Below are positions 11,691-23,209 of a stretch of 64,000 nucleotides of DNA, piece by piece; the stretch's first letter is position 1; every line of letters begins with the position of its first letter. Below the pieces are notes generated by a model. It saw only the letters and a program-made list of their open reading frames with translations. It had not been told where the DNA came from and made no database searches. The translations under genes were made by a program, and so were the position numbers. The stretch is from positions 54,794,001 to 54,858,000 of the forward strand of contig OZ022256.1 of NCBI GenBank assembly GCA_963978905.1, in the 5' to 3' direction. Origin of the DNA: Trichostrongylus colubriformis. Lineage: Eukaryota > Nematoda > Chromadorea > Rhabditida > Trichostrongylidae.

Positions 11691-12824
11691 CACAAACGCC
11701 TTACCAAGATGTCGAGTATGAAGTCATGGGTTTATTTTTGTATGATCACACCTTTTTCTTACTCAATTCTTTTCTCCTGCATTGTTTCACTTGTTTATTG
11801 CTGTGTGTCGTTGTTTAATACTTGTTTAACACTTGTTAACATCATTAACAAAGAAATCGTGTTCCCACTACACGCCATCAAATGGCAGTGGCGTCGGCCC
11901 GCGTGAAGCTTGCAGTTTGAAGCAAAGCACGCTAAAATCGTAATAGCGCCTCAAAAGCTCATTTTTCAACGCCATTTTCGCCGCTTATAAAGTTTTCTGA
12001 GTTCAGATCCTCTTTTGCAGAGAATGGTTTTTTTTATATACGCTCTCCCCTCTTGCCCCTTTCCCGGTCCCTTTAATTCTACGGTCAAGCAAATCGATAC
12101 GTGCAATCACTTCCTATTCAATAGTTCCAAAATCAAAAGATGTGCATCCTTCCCATCAGGTCTAGGCCACTGAACCCACTGATTGTACTCCTGTGAAGGC
12201 CTCCCTGTGGCCCTGTTAATTTTCTCATAGAAAAGGTGAAACGGCGATTGTTTATCAATTGTTCACGATGCGCCATCTATTTGATTTCCATCTAGGAACA
12301 GGCCTTCTCCAGGTAGTGGCTTGAAAACGGCAACTAACTTCGATGTGCATTTTTATTCGCCCATGCCGCCGGTATTCATTCTCATACTTAAGAGTAGCTT
12401 GCCAGGTGGAGCATCCACAGTACTGTCACTGAGCAGGCTTTTCTAGCCACTGCGCTACCTTCATTTGATGAAGCTTCATATTTCAGGGCAATCGTAAACT
12501 TCCTCTGATGCCAATGCGACCACCTAAACGAAAAACGGGCGACAGTGAAGTGCAAGGAGTCAGGACGAGATTATACTTTGCAGATATTTCGCATCTCGCT
12601 TGCGGCTTGCATGATTATTGACGACTCCCTTAATATGTTTATCGCAGGTTTTGAAAATTCTGCGATGTAGCGGTTTTGCCATTTAACGACTGCGCAAAGC
12701 GCAGCATCCCGTGCGTTGTCGTACACACTCTCACTTCAGCGTGCTATTTTCCCTTAACAACGGTGGTCTGTTACCGATCGCGGGATGTACGTCACGGAGG
12801 GAAAATAGTTTGCTCAAGCGAGGG
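11691..12824. other. Intergenic, nothing recognised
   Basis: Only short open frames, no repeats that I could pair, no RNA genes. Confidence 0.4.
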
Positions 12825-13135
12825 GCGTGTGTAGCCTTATGTCGAATTTTCGCTTTGCGGCGTCGCACTCGCGGCGTCATCGGCACCACTTGCCGCGGTA
12901 GGTTGGAATTCCACTCAGGATACAAGAGGCTAATACCTTGGAGATCCTCTGGAAAAATCTGTTTATCTCATTATTATCTAATAAGAGTAACTTTGGTGCC
13001 CTAAAAAGACAAACTGGTAACATAAAAGTAAAAAAAGCACTACCATTACGCAATGCACACAATCATTAGCGAGGAGATCAGCCGCGCCGCTCGCCACACG
13101 CAGTTGCGCGAAAATTCGACATAAGGTTACACACC
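12825..13135. repeat. MITE of the GTGTGTAGCCTTATGTCG subfamily
   Basis: Left end GCGTGTGTAGCCTTATGTCG; right end, inverted, GGTGTGTAACCTTATGTCGA, both continuing into AATTTTCGC. Closely related to the copy at 19,389 (same GCTTTGCGGCGTC subterminal block). I could not see a target-site duplication here. Confidence 0.72.
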
Positions 13136-13540
13136 AAAGTCCGAGTCCACACGATGATCACATGCGGCTGCAGGGATGCGGTAATATGTGCGAATCGCAG
13201 TTTCGCAAGGTACTACCTCATCTTTATATCACATTGAAATTATTAGAAAGGACGATTACAAAGGAAGATGTAATGTGTAAGATACCACAAGGCTGATGTG
13301 AATGGAAAGTACGTTATTTTGGCTCATAGCGCTATCTTTATTATCCTAACACAGTCTCAACTTTATGGTTAGACATTGTTCAGAGTTTGCGATTCGGGCG
13401 ATCACGCGATTTAGGGGTATCATCCTCCTAAACGATACGTGACTTATCATGTCCGACTTATCATGAATCGAGCGAGTCGAGTGAATTGCGCGGTCGCTTG
13501 AATCGCTTGAACGACATCTATGTTCTTCCTTCCGCCCAAT

Positions 13541-13693
13541 GCCGTCGTCAGACTTTGCGATTTTGCGAGGTAGCACTTTAGCCCGCGATGCTACGACTTT
13601 GATATTGTGCAATGGCCCAACTTCGCGTGCGGAGCCGCGACACCGCAAAGTCGCAAAATCGCAGATCGCAAAATCTCAAAGTCTGATGGCGGC
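13541..13693. repeat. MITE of the CGTCAGACTTTGCGAT family, copy 1
   Basis: Inverted ends (GCCGTCGTCAGACTTTGCGA left, AGCCGCCATCAGACTTTGAG from the right) enclose about 150 bp rich in the words TTTGCGA and TCGCAAA. Homologous copies lie at 57,678 and 61,494. Confidence 0.75.
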
Positions 13694-14004
13694 TTAAATC
13701 GCGTGAGTGCACAATTTGCGAACTCGGAACTATACATTACTTGTGGTCTATACGAGTTTCTGTAATATGTAAATTTGCATTTGCCAAGAAATTCATTGTC
13801 CTACTCAAAGAATACATAACTGGTCAAAAATGAATCTGTGTAAAAATGGACCAGTATATCTACGGTGCAGTAAATCGCAGTGAGCGAAGTAACTGCTGTT
13901 CTGCTCAATTTTCACTCTCTAGAGATCAGTTATGCTTTAGTTTGTTGCTTCTATTTGCATACATTGCATGATTCTGTCGGCAACCCCAGACAATGCCAAC
14001 ATCC

Positions 14005-14681
14005 TTAAAGACACCGGAAGGAGGTAATTTTGGCCTGCGGTAGAACAGAAGTAGTTCGGACGAGGCTAAGTGGCCGCCATTGCACAAACTCGCCAATTTG
14101 ACGCCTTGGCATGGTGCCAAGAGGAGATGTTTCTAGTATAGAATTGTTTCTTCCTTTACTTTTTCCTTTGTTCCTTCTTATATAGTTTCTATAGGTTGTC
14201 CCGAAAGTTCCGGAACACCTCGACCACTTTTTCAAATTTATTTCTTCACAACATAAACACATTTCAGTCAAGATGACATGTCATTCTGTAGAGTAAAAAA
14301 ATTCTCTTCCGAATGATGTATGACATGCTGCAAAAGGCTTTATGTTGTAAAGAAATAAATTTGAAAGAAAGAGGTCGAGGTGTTCCGGAACTTTCGGGAC
14401 AACCTAATAGATGTACTTACATGAATGCCAATGTAGCTGGACGGCCACTCCTTTGCGCTGGGAGTCAGGTGCTACAACTAACGTTGGCCCGCGACCCCTC
14501 TCCTACAGCGGACAACTCGGAAAGGGATGCGTGGATGCGAATGGGATGCGAATACACGCCGCAGCGTCGCACTTTTGAATCCCGTTTTTCGCCGATTATC
14601 GCTTCTAACCTTCAGTGTTCGTTACAAAATGCTCATTTCTTTGGATCTTCCTCTTGTCTCGGGCCCCTTTCGTTCCTTTAA
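14005..14681. repeat. TIR element, CTTAAAGACACCGG family, interrupted copy
   Basis: Matches the uninterrupted element at 28,080-28,481 on both sides of a 216-bp insertion: left of it GGAGGTAATTTTGGCCTGCG and CGCCAATTTGACGCCTTGGC, right of it GCGGACAACTCGGAAAG and CGCCGATTATCGCTTCTAAC. The inverted ends are TTAAAGACACCGG and TTTAAAGGAACG. The insertion is the mariner-type MITE at 14,192. Confidence 0.78.
14192..14407. mobile_element. mariner-type MITE, nested insertion
   Basis: A 216-bp element whose arms of about 65 bp are nearly perfect inverted repeats (TAGGTTGTCCCGAAAGTTCC from the left; the same preceded by an extra T from the right). TA lies on each flank. The first bases resemble the ends of the mariner at 2564 (TTAGGTTGT.CC.AAAGT). 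The middle of about 80 bp has no coding capacity. It sits inside the element at 14,005-14,681 and is therefore younger. Confidence 0.86.
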
Positions 14682-14862
14682 ACAAGAGGCATTGCTCGAT
14701 GCAGTTATCAAAATTCGACAGTTCATAGGTCGTTGGAGTCGCCGCATCGAGACGAATCCAACGCTTTGGTCTTTTCCCATTTGCGACGGTTAGTGCCGTT
14801 TAATCCATCTCCAGACGTCGCTTTTTCAGAAAATGTAAGAGGTATTATACGCATGACTCTCT

Positions 14863-15048
14863 GTTCAAGGCAGTGATAGGGGAAATTTGGACGAAGTGTG
14901 AAAAAATCTGATGAATATGACGGTCGATATGATCAGTAATACGACGTTGAAGACCCTTAGGTGAGTTACTAAACCACTGCGAGAACGACTTCTTTCAGGT
15001 TTTAGGGATTGCTTATTACCCACATTACCCCCATCACTGTTTTTAAAC
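14863..15048. repeat. TIR element, TTAAAGGCAG family, short copy 3
   Basis: Left end TTCAAGGCAGTGATAGGGG; right end, inverted, TTTAAAAACAGTGATGGGGG. The internal block GAATATGACGGTCGATATGA followed by TCAGTAATACGACG matches copy 2 at 6309. It is a deletion derivative of about 186 bp. Confidence 0.68.
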
Positions 15049-15923
15049 TCGGACCTTAACAGACTGACTACTCGTATAAGAGCTCACCTCCTCTATCGAA
15101 GATACCACTTACAAAGCGTTTTATTCGATAATAAATTTGTAACAAGCACCGAGATGATTCCTGATGAAGCCTTCGATTTGTTTGCTTATCTTCAAAAATT
15201 CGACAATCATTGAGCGAATGACGATATCTTTATTACAGCCGTTATGATAGTCAAAAAAAAGAAAAGCGATCTGATTCGAATTGTTACGCTTGCTAACTTC
15301 TTTTCGTTATATAGTTTACATTCTCCTATGAGAAGGATGCACATGGGTTACGCTCGGTATGTCCATGACCTCATAAAAGGAGGTTCTGATTGAAACAAAG
15401 CACAGAAGCCAATTATTGCAGTGAGTGTTTGACTACAATAAAAATGTCATAATCATAATCTCTTATGCAGCATCCGCACGCACAAGTTTTATCTGCACTC
15501 GAAGCATCTGGGAAAATGCGAAAACTACCTCCATCGAAGGCTTCAAACCTCTGATAACGCGAACTTGAGTTCCTCGACTTGTCCACCACACCTCGCCTGC
15601 TCATTCTGTAATGTGATATGGCAAATCGCATGCGAGTTGAAGATCCGGTGGACATTGCATATAATTAGTAACCATTACGCAATGTAGAATGCAGGTTACA
15701 GGCCCGTCGCATGTACGCTGCGTTGCTTTTGGAGGTCGCACTCTATCTCGTTTTGGTTGATGTAGCGGTGTCTTCTCTTAAGACTTGGATATGTAGGATG
15801 TCTAGACACGGGGGTCGTTGTCCGGAGTCACTCGTGCAAGCTTCGAGTCGTCGACCGTTGTAGCGTAGAGTAGAGCTCTCGGGGTCAAAGTCTTGACTGA
15901 AACCCCGCAAGACCCAGCCGTCG
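15049..15923. other. Intergenic, nothing recognised
   Basis: No supported coding, RNA or repeat feature seen. Confidence 0.4.
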
Positions 15924-17973
15924 TGGGTGGTCAGAGCGTGGCGTGCAACGGATTTTGGAGAACCATTCAGCAAGTCGGCTATGATATGGTCTACCAATAT
16001 GATGGGAATTGCGCACTCCGTATGGAAGGAGTTTGTGTAGTACACGTAAATGATAACTTGCCATGTATACGAATCACGGAAGCGTAAGATGTCGCAGATG
16101 GGCTACGATCGGTGGGTGGTGTGGCAAAAAATAAGGAATTCAGGGTCCTATCGGTTCGTCTACTCCGCAATCGGCCGAGGAGGAGACGAACCGAGAGGAA
16201 CTTGAATCCCTCACCCACCTCTGTCGCACGACAATGCATTGCACACCCGCAAGAGCTTTCACCGACAGATCGTTTCCGACTTTGGAGAGCCTACCGTAAT
16301 GAGCTTGCTTTGTGGGGAGGTGATGCGTTTTGGTTAAACTTGGCGAGACGGCTCAATGATCAGGCCTTCGAATGCAAATCTGCGTCCTTCGGGACCCAAC
16401 TTGTTTCAAACCCCTTGAAAAGGGGAAGGTTGCAAGCTACAAAGTTTTTTGTTTGGACGCAAACCGTAGACTTGGGTGTGACGTTCTGATGGAGCGCACA
16501 TCAATTTACCCCATCTCCTGCAGCAGGCTACTACATGATCTTTGTCTACTGCTAAGAGCACTCGCACCTAGCGACCATCCAAGCATACGAGCTGTGATAA
16601 CTTTCGTGATGACGCGCTTTATAAGAACTTTCGTTCACCAATCAAATACCCAGGGGTAGCCAACCTTATCGTCCAAGCACACGCTTCCCTTCCAAAAACT
16701 CTGGGCTCAAATATCATGGATGATCGATAAATTCTGACTGCGAAGAACGATATTGAGCTCCAAAGTCATCTGAAAAGTAGATAGGACGTAACTTCCAACA
16801 AACGATTCCTGTGTCTAAGATTCTCAGAGGACAGATATTAGACCTATCTTGGATAGATATCTCTGGGTTCAATGGTCTCGGATCAATAATGGACCTTTCA
16901 AGCACTGTTCCGAGGTTCAAAGTCCTCAGAAAGTCGATATTGGAAACTTGGAGGAGACGATTCCTGGGTGCAAACGATCCCTGGGTTCAATCTTCTCAAA
17001 GAGTTGATATTAGACCTAACTCCGGAAAATCGTCCATAACCCTTGCCTTGTTACTGGAGGCAACATTTACAAAGTAAGACCTCACTGTATGTGAAGAGAA
17101 CTTCGCCATTTCCCCATTCCTCTACACTCCGTTAGCTGTGCCTACCACTGCAAGTTTTTGGGTTTCTGTTCAACATGTGCTTAGGAGATGGCTGAGTGCG
17201 ATGTATGTATGAACTCAGCAATGAGCACAAGGGCATACATAGGGCTAATGCCTAGACGTTGCTGGGTGATTGGGGTGGGTGGGAGATTCAGGTTGCTTTC
17301 GGTTCCTCTCCTCTTTGGCCGAGCTCATGAGGAAATATGTATGGAATGCGTCACAAAATTTTGTCTCGCAGCCCGAAAATCTCTTGACGTTTACAATGAG
17401 CTGCGTTAAAAAGGTTCCGTTCGGAGCTCAGAGACCCAAGCGTTGAGCCATCTCAAGCCTGACCAAATCGCATCACCTGCCCACAATCAAGCGTTTTACG
17501 GGAGGCTCTCTAAAATCGAAAACGATCTGCCGGTCAATGCGCATTGTGGATGTGCACTGCGTCGTCGGATGACAGGGGTGGGTAAGGAGTTCAGGTTCCT
17601 CACGGTTCCTCTCCTGCAACGAGCGAGGTCGTCGCTCGTTGCGGGCCAACGAGCGAGGTCGTCGCTCGTTGCGGGCGAGCGTCACTTGCGTTCCCGGCCG
17701 AGGAGGAGAGGAACCGTGAGGAACCTGAACTCCTTACCCATTTGCCACACGACCCACCGAGCGTAACCCATTAGCGACATCCTACAGTTCCGTGATTCGT
17801 ATACATGACAAGTTATTATTTACGTATACTACACAAACTCTTTCCATACAGAGTGCGCAATTCCATCATATTGGTAGACTACATCATCGTCAAACCAGAG
17901 CTATGTAAAAGACCATCATTCACCTACTGAGAGGTTCTCCAAAATTCGTTGCACGCCGCGCTCTGACCACCCA
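15924..17973. mobile_element. 2.05-kb foldback element
   Basis: Left terminal arm (from TGGGTGGTCAGAGCG, about 300 bp) is repeated in inverted order at the right end (to CGCTCTGACCACCCA). Shared landmarks include TACCAATATGATGG, GCGCACTC, GTTTGTGTAGTA, ATGTATACGAATCACGGA and CTACGATCGGTGGGT. Just inside each arm is a smaller hairpin built from GGAGTTCAGGTTCCT...CTCGGCCG (16,127-16,225 and 17,580-17,745), with a further half copy near 17,275-17,330. The right hairpin loop holds two copies of a 29-bp unit that is itself palindromic (AACGAGCGAGGTCGTCGCTC). No transposase is seen inside. Target duplication unclear. Confidence 0.72.
16810..17020. repeat. Three diverged direct repeats inside the foldback element
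   Basis: The phrases TTCTCAGAGGACAGATATTA, CCTCAGAAAGTCGATATTGG and TTCTCAAAGAGTTGATATTA recur at about 16,820, 16,922 and 16,995, with partly conserved surroundings (GATTCCTGGGT, GGGTTCAA). They appear to be decayed copies of one unit. No function is suggested by the sequence. Confidence 0.5.
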
Positions 17974-18041
17974 TGCGACTGAGTGGGCAGCGCACCTCTT
18001 CGATCGAAACCTTGCTCAACGATTCAAGAGCAAGGTTTCGC

Positions 18042-18264
18042 GGGTGGCGGTAGGGACACACGAATCTAGGCCGTGACCCTGTGACAGCCTGTTGCCTTTG
18101 CCCTGTGACACGAATAATTCAGACAATTTGACTATACAACGGAACAGACTTGCAAGGAGGACACGATTTACATGAACAAATGGTCTGAATTATTTAAGGC
18201 TTAGGTCAAAGGCCACAGGCTTTACAGGGTCATGGCCTAGATTCGTGTGTCCCAACCTACACCC
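18042..18264. mobile_element. MITE with a perfect 9-bp target duplication
   Basis: A 223-bp element beginning GGGTGGCGG and ending CCTACACCC, with inverted arms of about 80 bp (GGGACACACGAATCTAGGCC in both). The 9-mer AGGTTTCGC occurs immediately before (18,033-18,041) and immediately after it (18,065 + 200 = 18,265-18,273). A 9-bp duplication with GGG...CCC ends is typical of Mutator-like (MULE) elements; assigning it there is inference. Confidence 0.85.
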
Positions 18265-19388
18265 AGGTTTCGCTTTCTCGACGAGGCAACGAGGCTAAGT
18301 TTGCTAGACGACTCAGGGTTTATGTGAGCTGCTCCGAACCACGACTAGCTGATACTAAAGTATCAGACCTCAGTCGCCTACTAGAACAACCTTAACGACA
18401 TTCAGCCTCTCCTTCGAGAACCATGCAGCGTACACTCGACGGGTTTGTTACATGCATTCCACATTGCGTTGTGATCGCTTGAAACACATGTGTGGTATTC
18501 ATTGGGTCTTCGATGTTCTTGCAGCATTACTCCCACTCCACACACGGAGTAGGTAAACAAGTTCTGGATCACGTCCAAATCTTCAATCTGACAGAGAAAC
18601 ATGCCCTCATGTTGTCGTTCACTCTTAGCGAGGAAAGTTATACGTATTTAGAACGAGAGATCAAGCATCGTTCAATTGCTGTAGCCTTCAATCATAAACT
18701 TCATAAGGATTGTGAGTGTCCTACACAACCAATTGGCAGGTCACAGTAGTTCTACAATTTTATGGTGTTATGCGTCGCATATGAGACGCAATGTCTCCAA
18801 CCACCCAAAGCTTGTATAACTCGAAGGTTCATCAGGCTACATGTGTGCTGTTAGTAAGCAATACGATATTACAGGGGGTGCCAAAAAAGAAGTAATTTCG
18901 CTCGCAGCGTTTTGCTCCTTGGGAACCGAAGGGGCTGGCAGTCCGGAAAAAACGCAATGTTTAAGAACACCACTCAATATGGATCACCTTAGGTACCCAG
19001 AGCGAACGGATCTCAATAAGGTTCTGAACGAGGGCAACAATATCTCCGATTTCGCCGTGTTAAGGTGACACATCATTTACACTCAGAATAAGCTCCGGAT
19101 CCTGTTCGTGCCAAAGGCCCTCACGGAGTTCAGTGATAGTATGAAGTGTGCTCTCAAATCTGGAGATGGAAATACCTCGTAAGAATTTGCTCGAAATCGA
19201 CTAATGCGGGGTTAAAAGTGGAGGAAAAAATTACTTTTTTATTGGCGCCCTCTGTATAGTGTGTAGAACATGAGAAGATGTGTAAGAACTTTATGGTTGT
19301 CACTTGTGAAATGAACAAACCAGTGCAAATAAAGGATAACCGAATGGTTCGAGTTGAATTTAAAGATATAGCTGTTCAAATTCGAGTT

Positions 19389-19758
19389 GTGTGTGTAGCC
19401 TTATGTCCATTTTCGCTTTGCGGCGTCACACTCGCTGCGCTATCAGCAGAGCTTGACGCGCTCGGTAGGAATTTCGCTGAGGACGCAAGGGGGTTATAAT
19501 GGAGGTCCTTTGAAGAAATAGTTGTTTATTTCATCGTTATCTGGAAACAATAACTTCTGCACTCTAACAAGGCAAAAGCGAAGCATAAAAGTAAAAGAAA
19601 CCATGACATTGCATGGTCACAATCCCAATCAATAAATAATTAATTCTGGCGTAAGACTTAGAAGGGAATGTGCGCAATGTACGCAATAACGCGTGAAGAA
19701 ATCTGTTGCGCCGCTCGCGAGTGCGGTCCGCGAAAATTCGACATAAGGCTATACACCC
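19389..19758. mobile_element. MITE of the GTGTGTAGCCTTATGTC subfamily, 9-bp TSD
   Basis: A 370-bp element: left GTGTGTGTAGCCTTATGTCC, right (inverted) GGGTGTATAGCCTTATGTCG. Flanking 9-mers ATTCGAGTT (19,380-19,388) and ATTCGGGTT (19,759-19,767) differ at one position, the expected mark of target duplication. The subterminal TTTTCGCTTTGCGGCGTC block is shared with the copy at 12,825. Confidence 0.82.
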
Positions 19759-20257
19759 ATTCGGGTTAGGTCAATGTCGAATCAAAGCTCATAGTTCAGC
19801 GGAGCATTCTGGCAACATCAGAGCAGGATCTACGATGTATCAACTCTTGTTGTCGCTGCCGCCCTTCCCAGTGGTTGTGCAGAAAACATCTCTCTAAAAA
19901 TTGGCACATAAATATGCTTTTATTCGGTTAAAGATGCCATTTTTGCAATCGGATGCCAGATGTCTTTCGTGCTTCTGTTTTCCTGGTATTTTCGTATACG
20001 TCACCCCTGATGACCTTTTTTATCTTTGTGAAAGAGTTGCCGGCGATATTTATGCTGTGAATTCTGTTCAACTGCGTGGGATAGAAACCTGTGACGTTTC
20101 CGGTGCGGGATAGCCCGTCAGAGCACCTGTGCGTGAGCGGCCGGATGTTCCATCTTCGTACGTCATACAAAGCACATCCGCCGGGAAAACATATAGAAAT
20201 GAAAAAAAAGTATATTTGGCACACTGTTTGCTTTGACAGAATACCGCAGAACGCCTA

Positions 20258-20358
20258 TGGAGTCCCGGCAGTGTAATGGCTTAGCAGGAAACCTGAGAAG
20301 TACTGATGGATGTTCGAGTCCTTTTGGAAACCATCCTTTGGTCCTCAACTCAGCATTA
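20258..20358 (+). repeat. Decayed tRNA-like repeat, copy 1
   Basis: Contains an A-box-like GGCAGTGTAATGGCTTAGCA and a B box GTTCGAGTCC, then CTCAACTCAGCAT, the same order as the better copies at 25,022 (minus) and 40,020 (plus). The acceptor arms no longer pair, so it cannot fold as tRNA. Confidence 0.5.
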
Positions 20359-20359
20359 T

Positions 20360-21340
20360 TGTGGTAGTTTTGTCAAATAATTAACATAAATTCAAATAGA
20401 CAGGTCTCTAACCTTCAATACCTCACGCGCTTCTCAACCTAAGGAAACGGAAATGTTGGATTAACCAAATTGCTGCAGGAAGTGAGCCATCGAAAGCAGC
20501 CCAGCCGACCCATCCGGTCTCATTTGGCTTTTTCAGTACAGCAGCTTGTACATATTAGGGTGTTTTTCAACCTTTGAGCAGGTAATGTCACCGTGATTGA
20601 CTTACTCATTTGGAGCATATAGGAGAAGTTTTTGGGTCGCAATCGATCCCTAATCAGGATGCGCCACGCATTCTAGGTTCATCTGAGAGTCGTAGTGGGG
20701 AATGGTGGGAAATGAATCCACATTGGCCTATACAGTGACTTGCGAGGTCCACTTAATAAGAAATAGGTGAGTTTGACCTACGACACGAGTCTGGTACCAA
20801 TTCACTTATCTCAGAAGTATCGAGATTGGCTTCGACGGATTAATGACGAGGAATTTTATCCCAGCACCATGCGAGTGCGAGCCATTACACAACCACTTCT
20901 CCGACTCGTCTTCAATTATTGGTACTCATGTTCAATTTAGAAATAACGCAGTGAAAATTGGAAAGAGTAAAAGAATCTAGGTCTAAAGAAATCGCCTCGA
21001 TCAATCCCTGTATGGGACACATTCGTGAAGCCATTTAAATGCGCATTCGTAACTTTCCCATCGTGCATTTTGTCGTTCATGCCCGATCCGATCCTTTCCT
21101 GTCATCCGTTTCCATAATTCGCTTGAAACATGGTTTGCTACGCAATGAAACGATCATGGCGATTCAAGAAAAATGAAACCTGCACCTAATAAGGTCACAT
21201 CCCATACCTATTAGCCATTCAAATTTATCGAAAATCAAAGTAATGTGCCCTTTATCGGAGATGGCATCTTACAATAACGTCACACAAAAAACAACCCAAT
21301 ATCGAGCACTCTGAAAGAAAAGAGCTCATGCATTTAATTT
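20360..21340. other. Intergenic, nothing recognised
   Basis: No open frame of exon-like character and no paired repeats seen. Confidence 0.4.
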
Positions 21341-21359
21341 TAATTTAGGGTCAGTTAAA

Positions 21360-21505
21360 GTGGGGGGAGGGGGGGCAGAGGCGCAACAATTCCACCGCGT
21401 CAAAGCTCCTTTCCCTCCCTGGGCTTAGGCTAGAACAGATGAGACAGAGGCTCGATATGAATTTTAGCCGGGAGGGAAGGAGCTTCAACCCCCCCCCCTT
21501 CCCCC
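21360..21505. repeat. Inverted repeat with G and C tracts
   Basis: A G-rich run (GGGGGGAGGGGGGG, about 21,362) and a C-rich run (about 21,489-21,505) flank a smaller inverted pair, AAGCTCCTTTCCCTCCC (about 21,405) and GGGAGGGAAGGAGCTT (about 21,470). The sequence could fold into a hairpin or form G-quadruplexes. Confidence 0.6.
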
Positions 21506-22212
21506 TCTTTGATGAACCCCAATTTTCCTCGAGCCACAACATAGTCAGTCTTTCTGCTACTACTATTATATTCAGTGAACATCTTCGACCAGCTTCGTCG
21601 GGCTCTCATCGTTCTTTCGACAGCGGGTACAGACAGACAAACAAACAAGCAAACAAGTGCATCAAATGGTGGCTTTATATGTTACAATGATCTTGGACGC
21701 TGAAAATAAGCAATATTGGTACAAAGCAAAGGAAAGTGTTGATAGTGCAAAACTATCCACTCATTTTTCTCACTCTTATATTGCGCATATGGATATGTCG
21801 TTGACGGAACATGTAGGTTCTTAGTTTGGGCACGACATCGGGGATCGCATCACCAGGAATCGATTATGTATTGTTATACGCGACATTCTCTATAACATGG
21901 GCAGATCCATGAAAGATTGCCCTCTACACACCAGCTCATGGCATCCCTTGAGAATGTGAACGGGAAGTCTACAAAGCGCGAGCAGAAGATACCAGAAGTT
22001 TACTGATATATTGTTGCTAGTGATGTACTACCCGAGCGCAGCGTTCCTACGTTCAAGCGGTGCAATTTAAGAGCTTTGAAAAGACTGGGGCGAAGCGACT
22101 GGGCCAATAAATGTACCACCTAGAAACCTCGTGGCAGAAATACTGCAAACAAGAAATATCAGAGAGCTGTGGAAATTTTAAGGAAACAACGTCTCAGATA
22201 GTTGTTACAACT

Positions 22213-22305
22213 ATGCTGAGTTATGAGCAAAAGCTTCGGTTTCAGACGGGACTCGAACCCTGCGGTGAAAATCAGTAGCTATCAAAAATCAAAAATATCA
22301 GAAAT
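22213..22305. repeat. Dispersed ATGCTGAGTTATG repeat, copy 2
   Basis: Begins ATGCTGAGTTATGAGCAAAA, then GACGGGACTCGAACCC (the inverted B-box half of the tRNA-like part), then GCGGTGAAAATCAGTAGCTA and TCAAAAATATCA. The tRNA-like part is truncated. The same blocks occur at 25.0-25.4, 40.1 and 60.0 kb. Confidence 0.65.
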
Positions 22306-23073
22306 CAATGCCTTAGATGGTCTTTTTCTCCTCGTGAATGGTCTTCTTTACATACGAGGAGCTGAAAAATCCTAAAAATCCCTTTTCTGTCATAAGCTCT
22401 CCCTGATCAGTCACTTTGATCCCTTCCACACTACTTTAACGTTGCAGGGAATCCACATGAAGACGACGCTGACGGCTGTTTCCGGATCGCATGACCTGCG
22501 CTGGATGAACGATCATCGACGACTCGAACATACCAAGCCGTGTCCCGATGCCTGGTTGATCTTTATAGGTAATTAGACCCCGTCCTTTCAAAGCTCTTCG
22601 GACGCCTTTAACTGGATCCATCCATGCTCCGAAAGAAAGAACGGTATCGTTGGCTGTGGACGGAGTTTGCTCTTTTGTAGAAACTGCCACATGAGCGAAG
22701 CCTCTATCGAGAACCCTCACGGCAAGTTTCAACCGGAAGCTCAACATTGTTAGCAACACCAATGAGAATCGGAGCTTCTAGAAGGTTATTTATCCCCTCC
22801 TGTGATACATCAAACGTTATTTATCGCTTCCTGTGATCCATTTTGAAACTTTTTCATATCGTTTGCGCCCACTGCAGTTGTTCTCTCGAAAGAAATGCAT
22901 GGGATTTCCGGCACGAAACCGATAAGGTAGGTTCGTCATAGTGAAAACAGCTGCAACACATTTCCAGTGGGTGAAGCTGCTTGCGAATCTCCGCAGTTTC
23001 TTCGTTGTAAGAAGCAATCACGAGGGCAAAAAAGCAGAGAGAAATGCGTCATCCGAATGAGTCGTGAGTGGGA

Positions 23074-23149
23074 GTTATCTACAATTGCGGGAGATCCAAT
23101 TATATCTACACTTGTAGATGTAATCGGATCTCCTGCAATTGTAGATAAC
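23074..23149. repeat. 76-bp near-perfect palindrome
   Basis: The two 38-bp halves are reverse complements at about 34 of 38 positions (GTTATCTACAATTGC on each side; centre ATCTACACTTGTAGAT). Related short palindromes with AAATCTACAACTGTAGAT or GATCTACACTTGTAG occur at about 23,160-23,210, 23,682-23,700 and 23,956-23,975. No coding or RNA gene is evident. Confidence 0.85.
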
Positions 23150-23209
23150 TACAATTCCAATTACATCTACAACCGTGGATAAAATTGAATTTGATCTGCA
23201 GTTGTAGTT

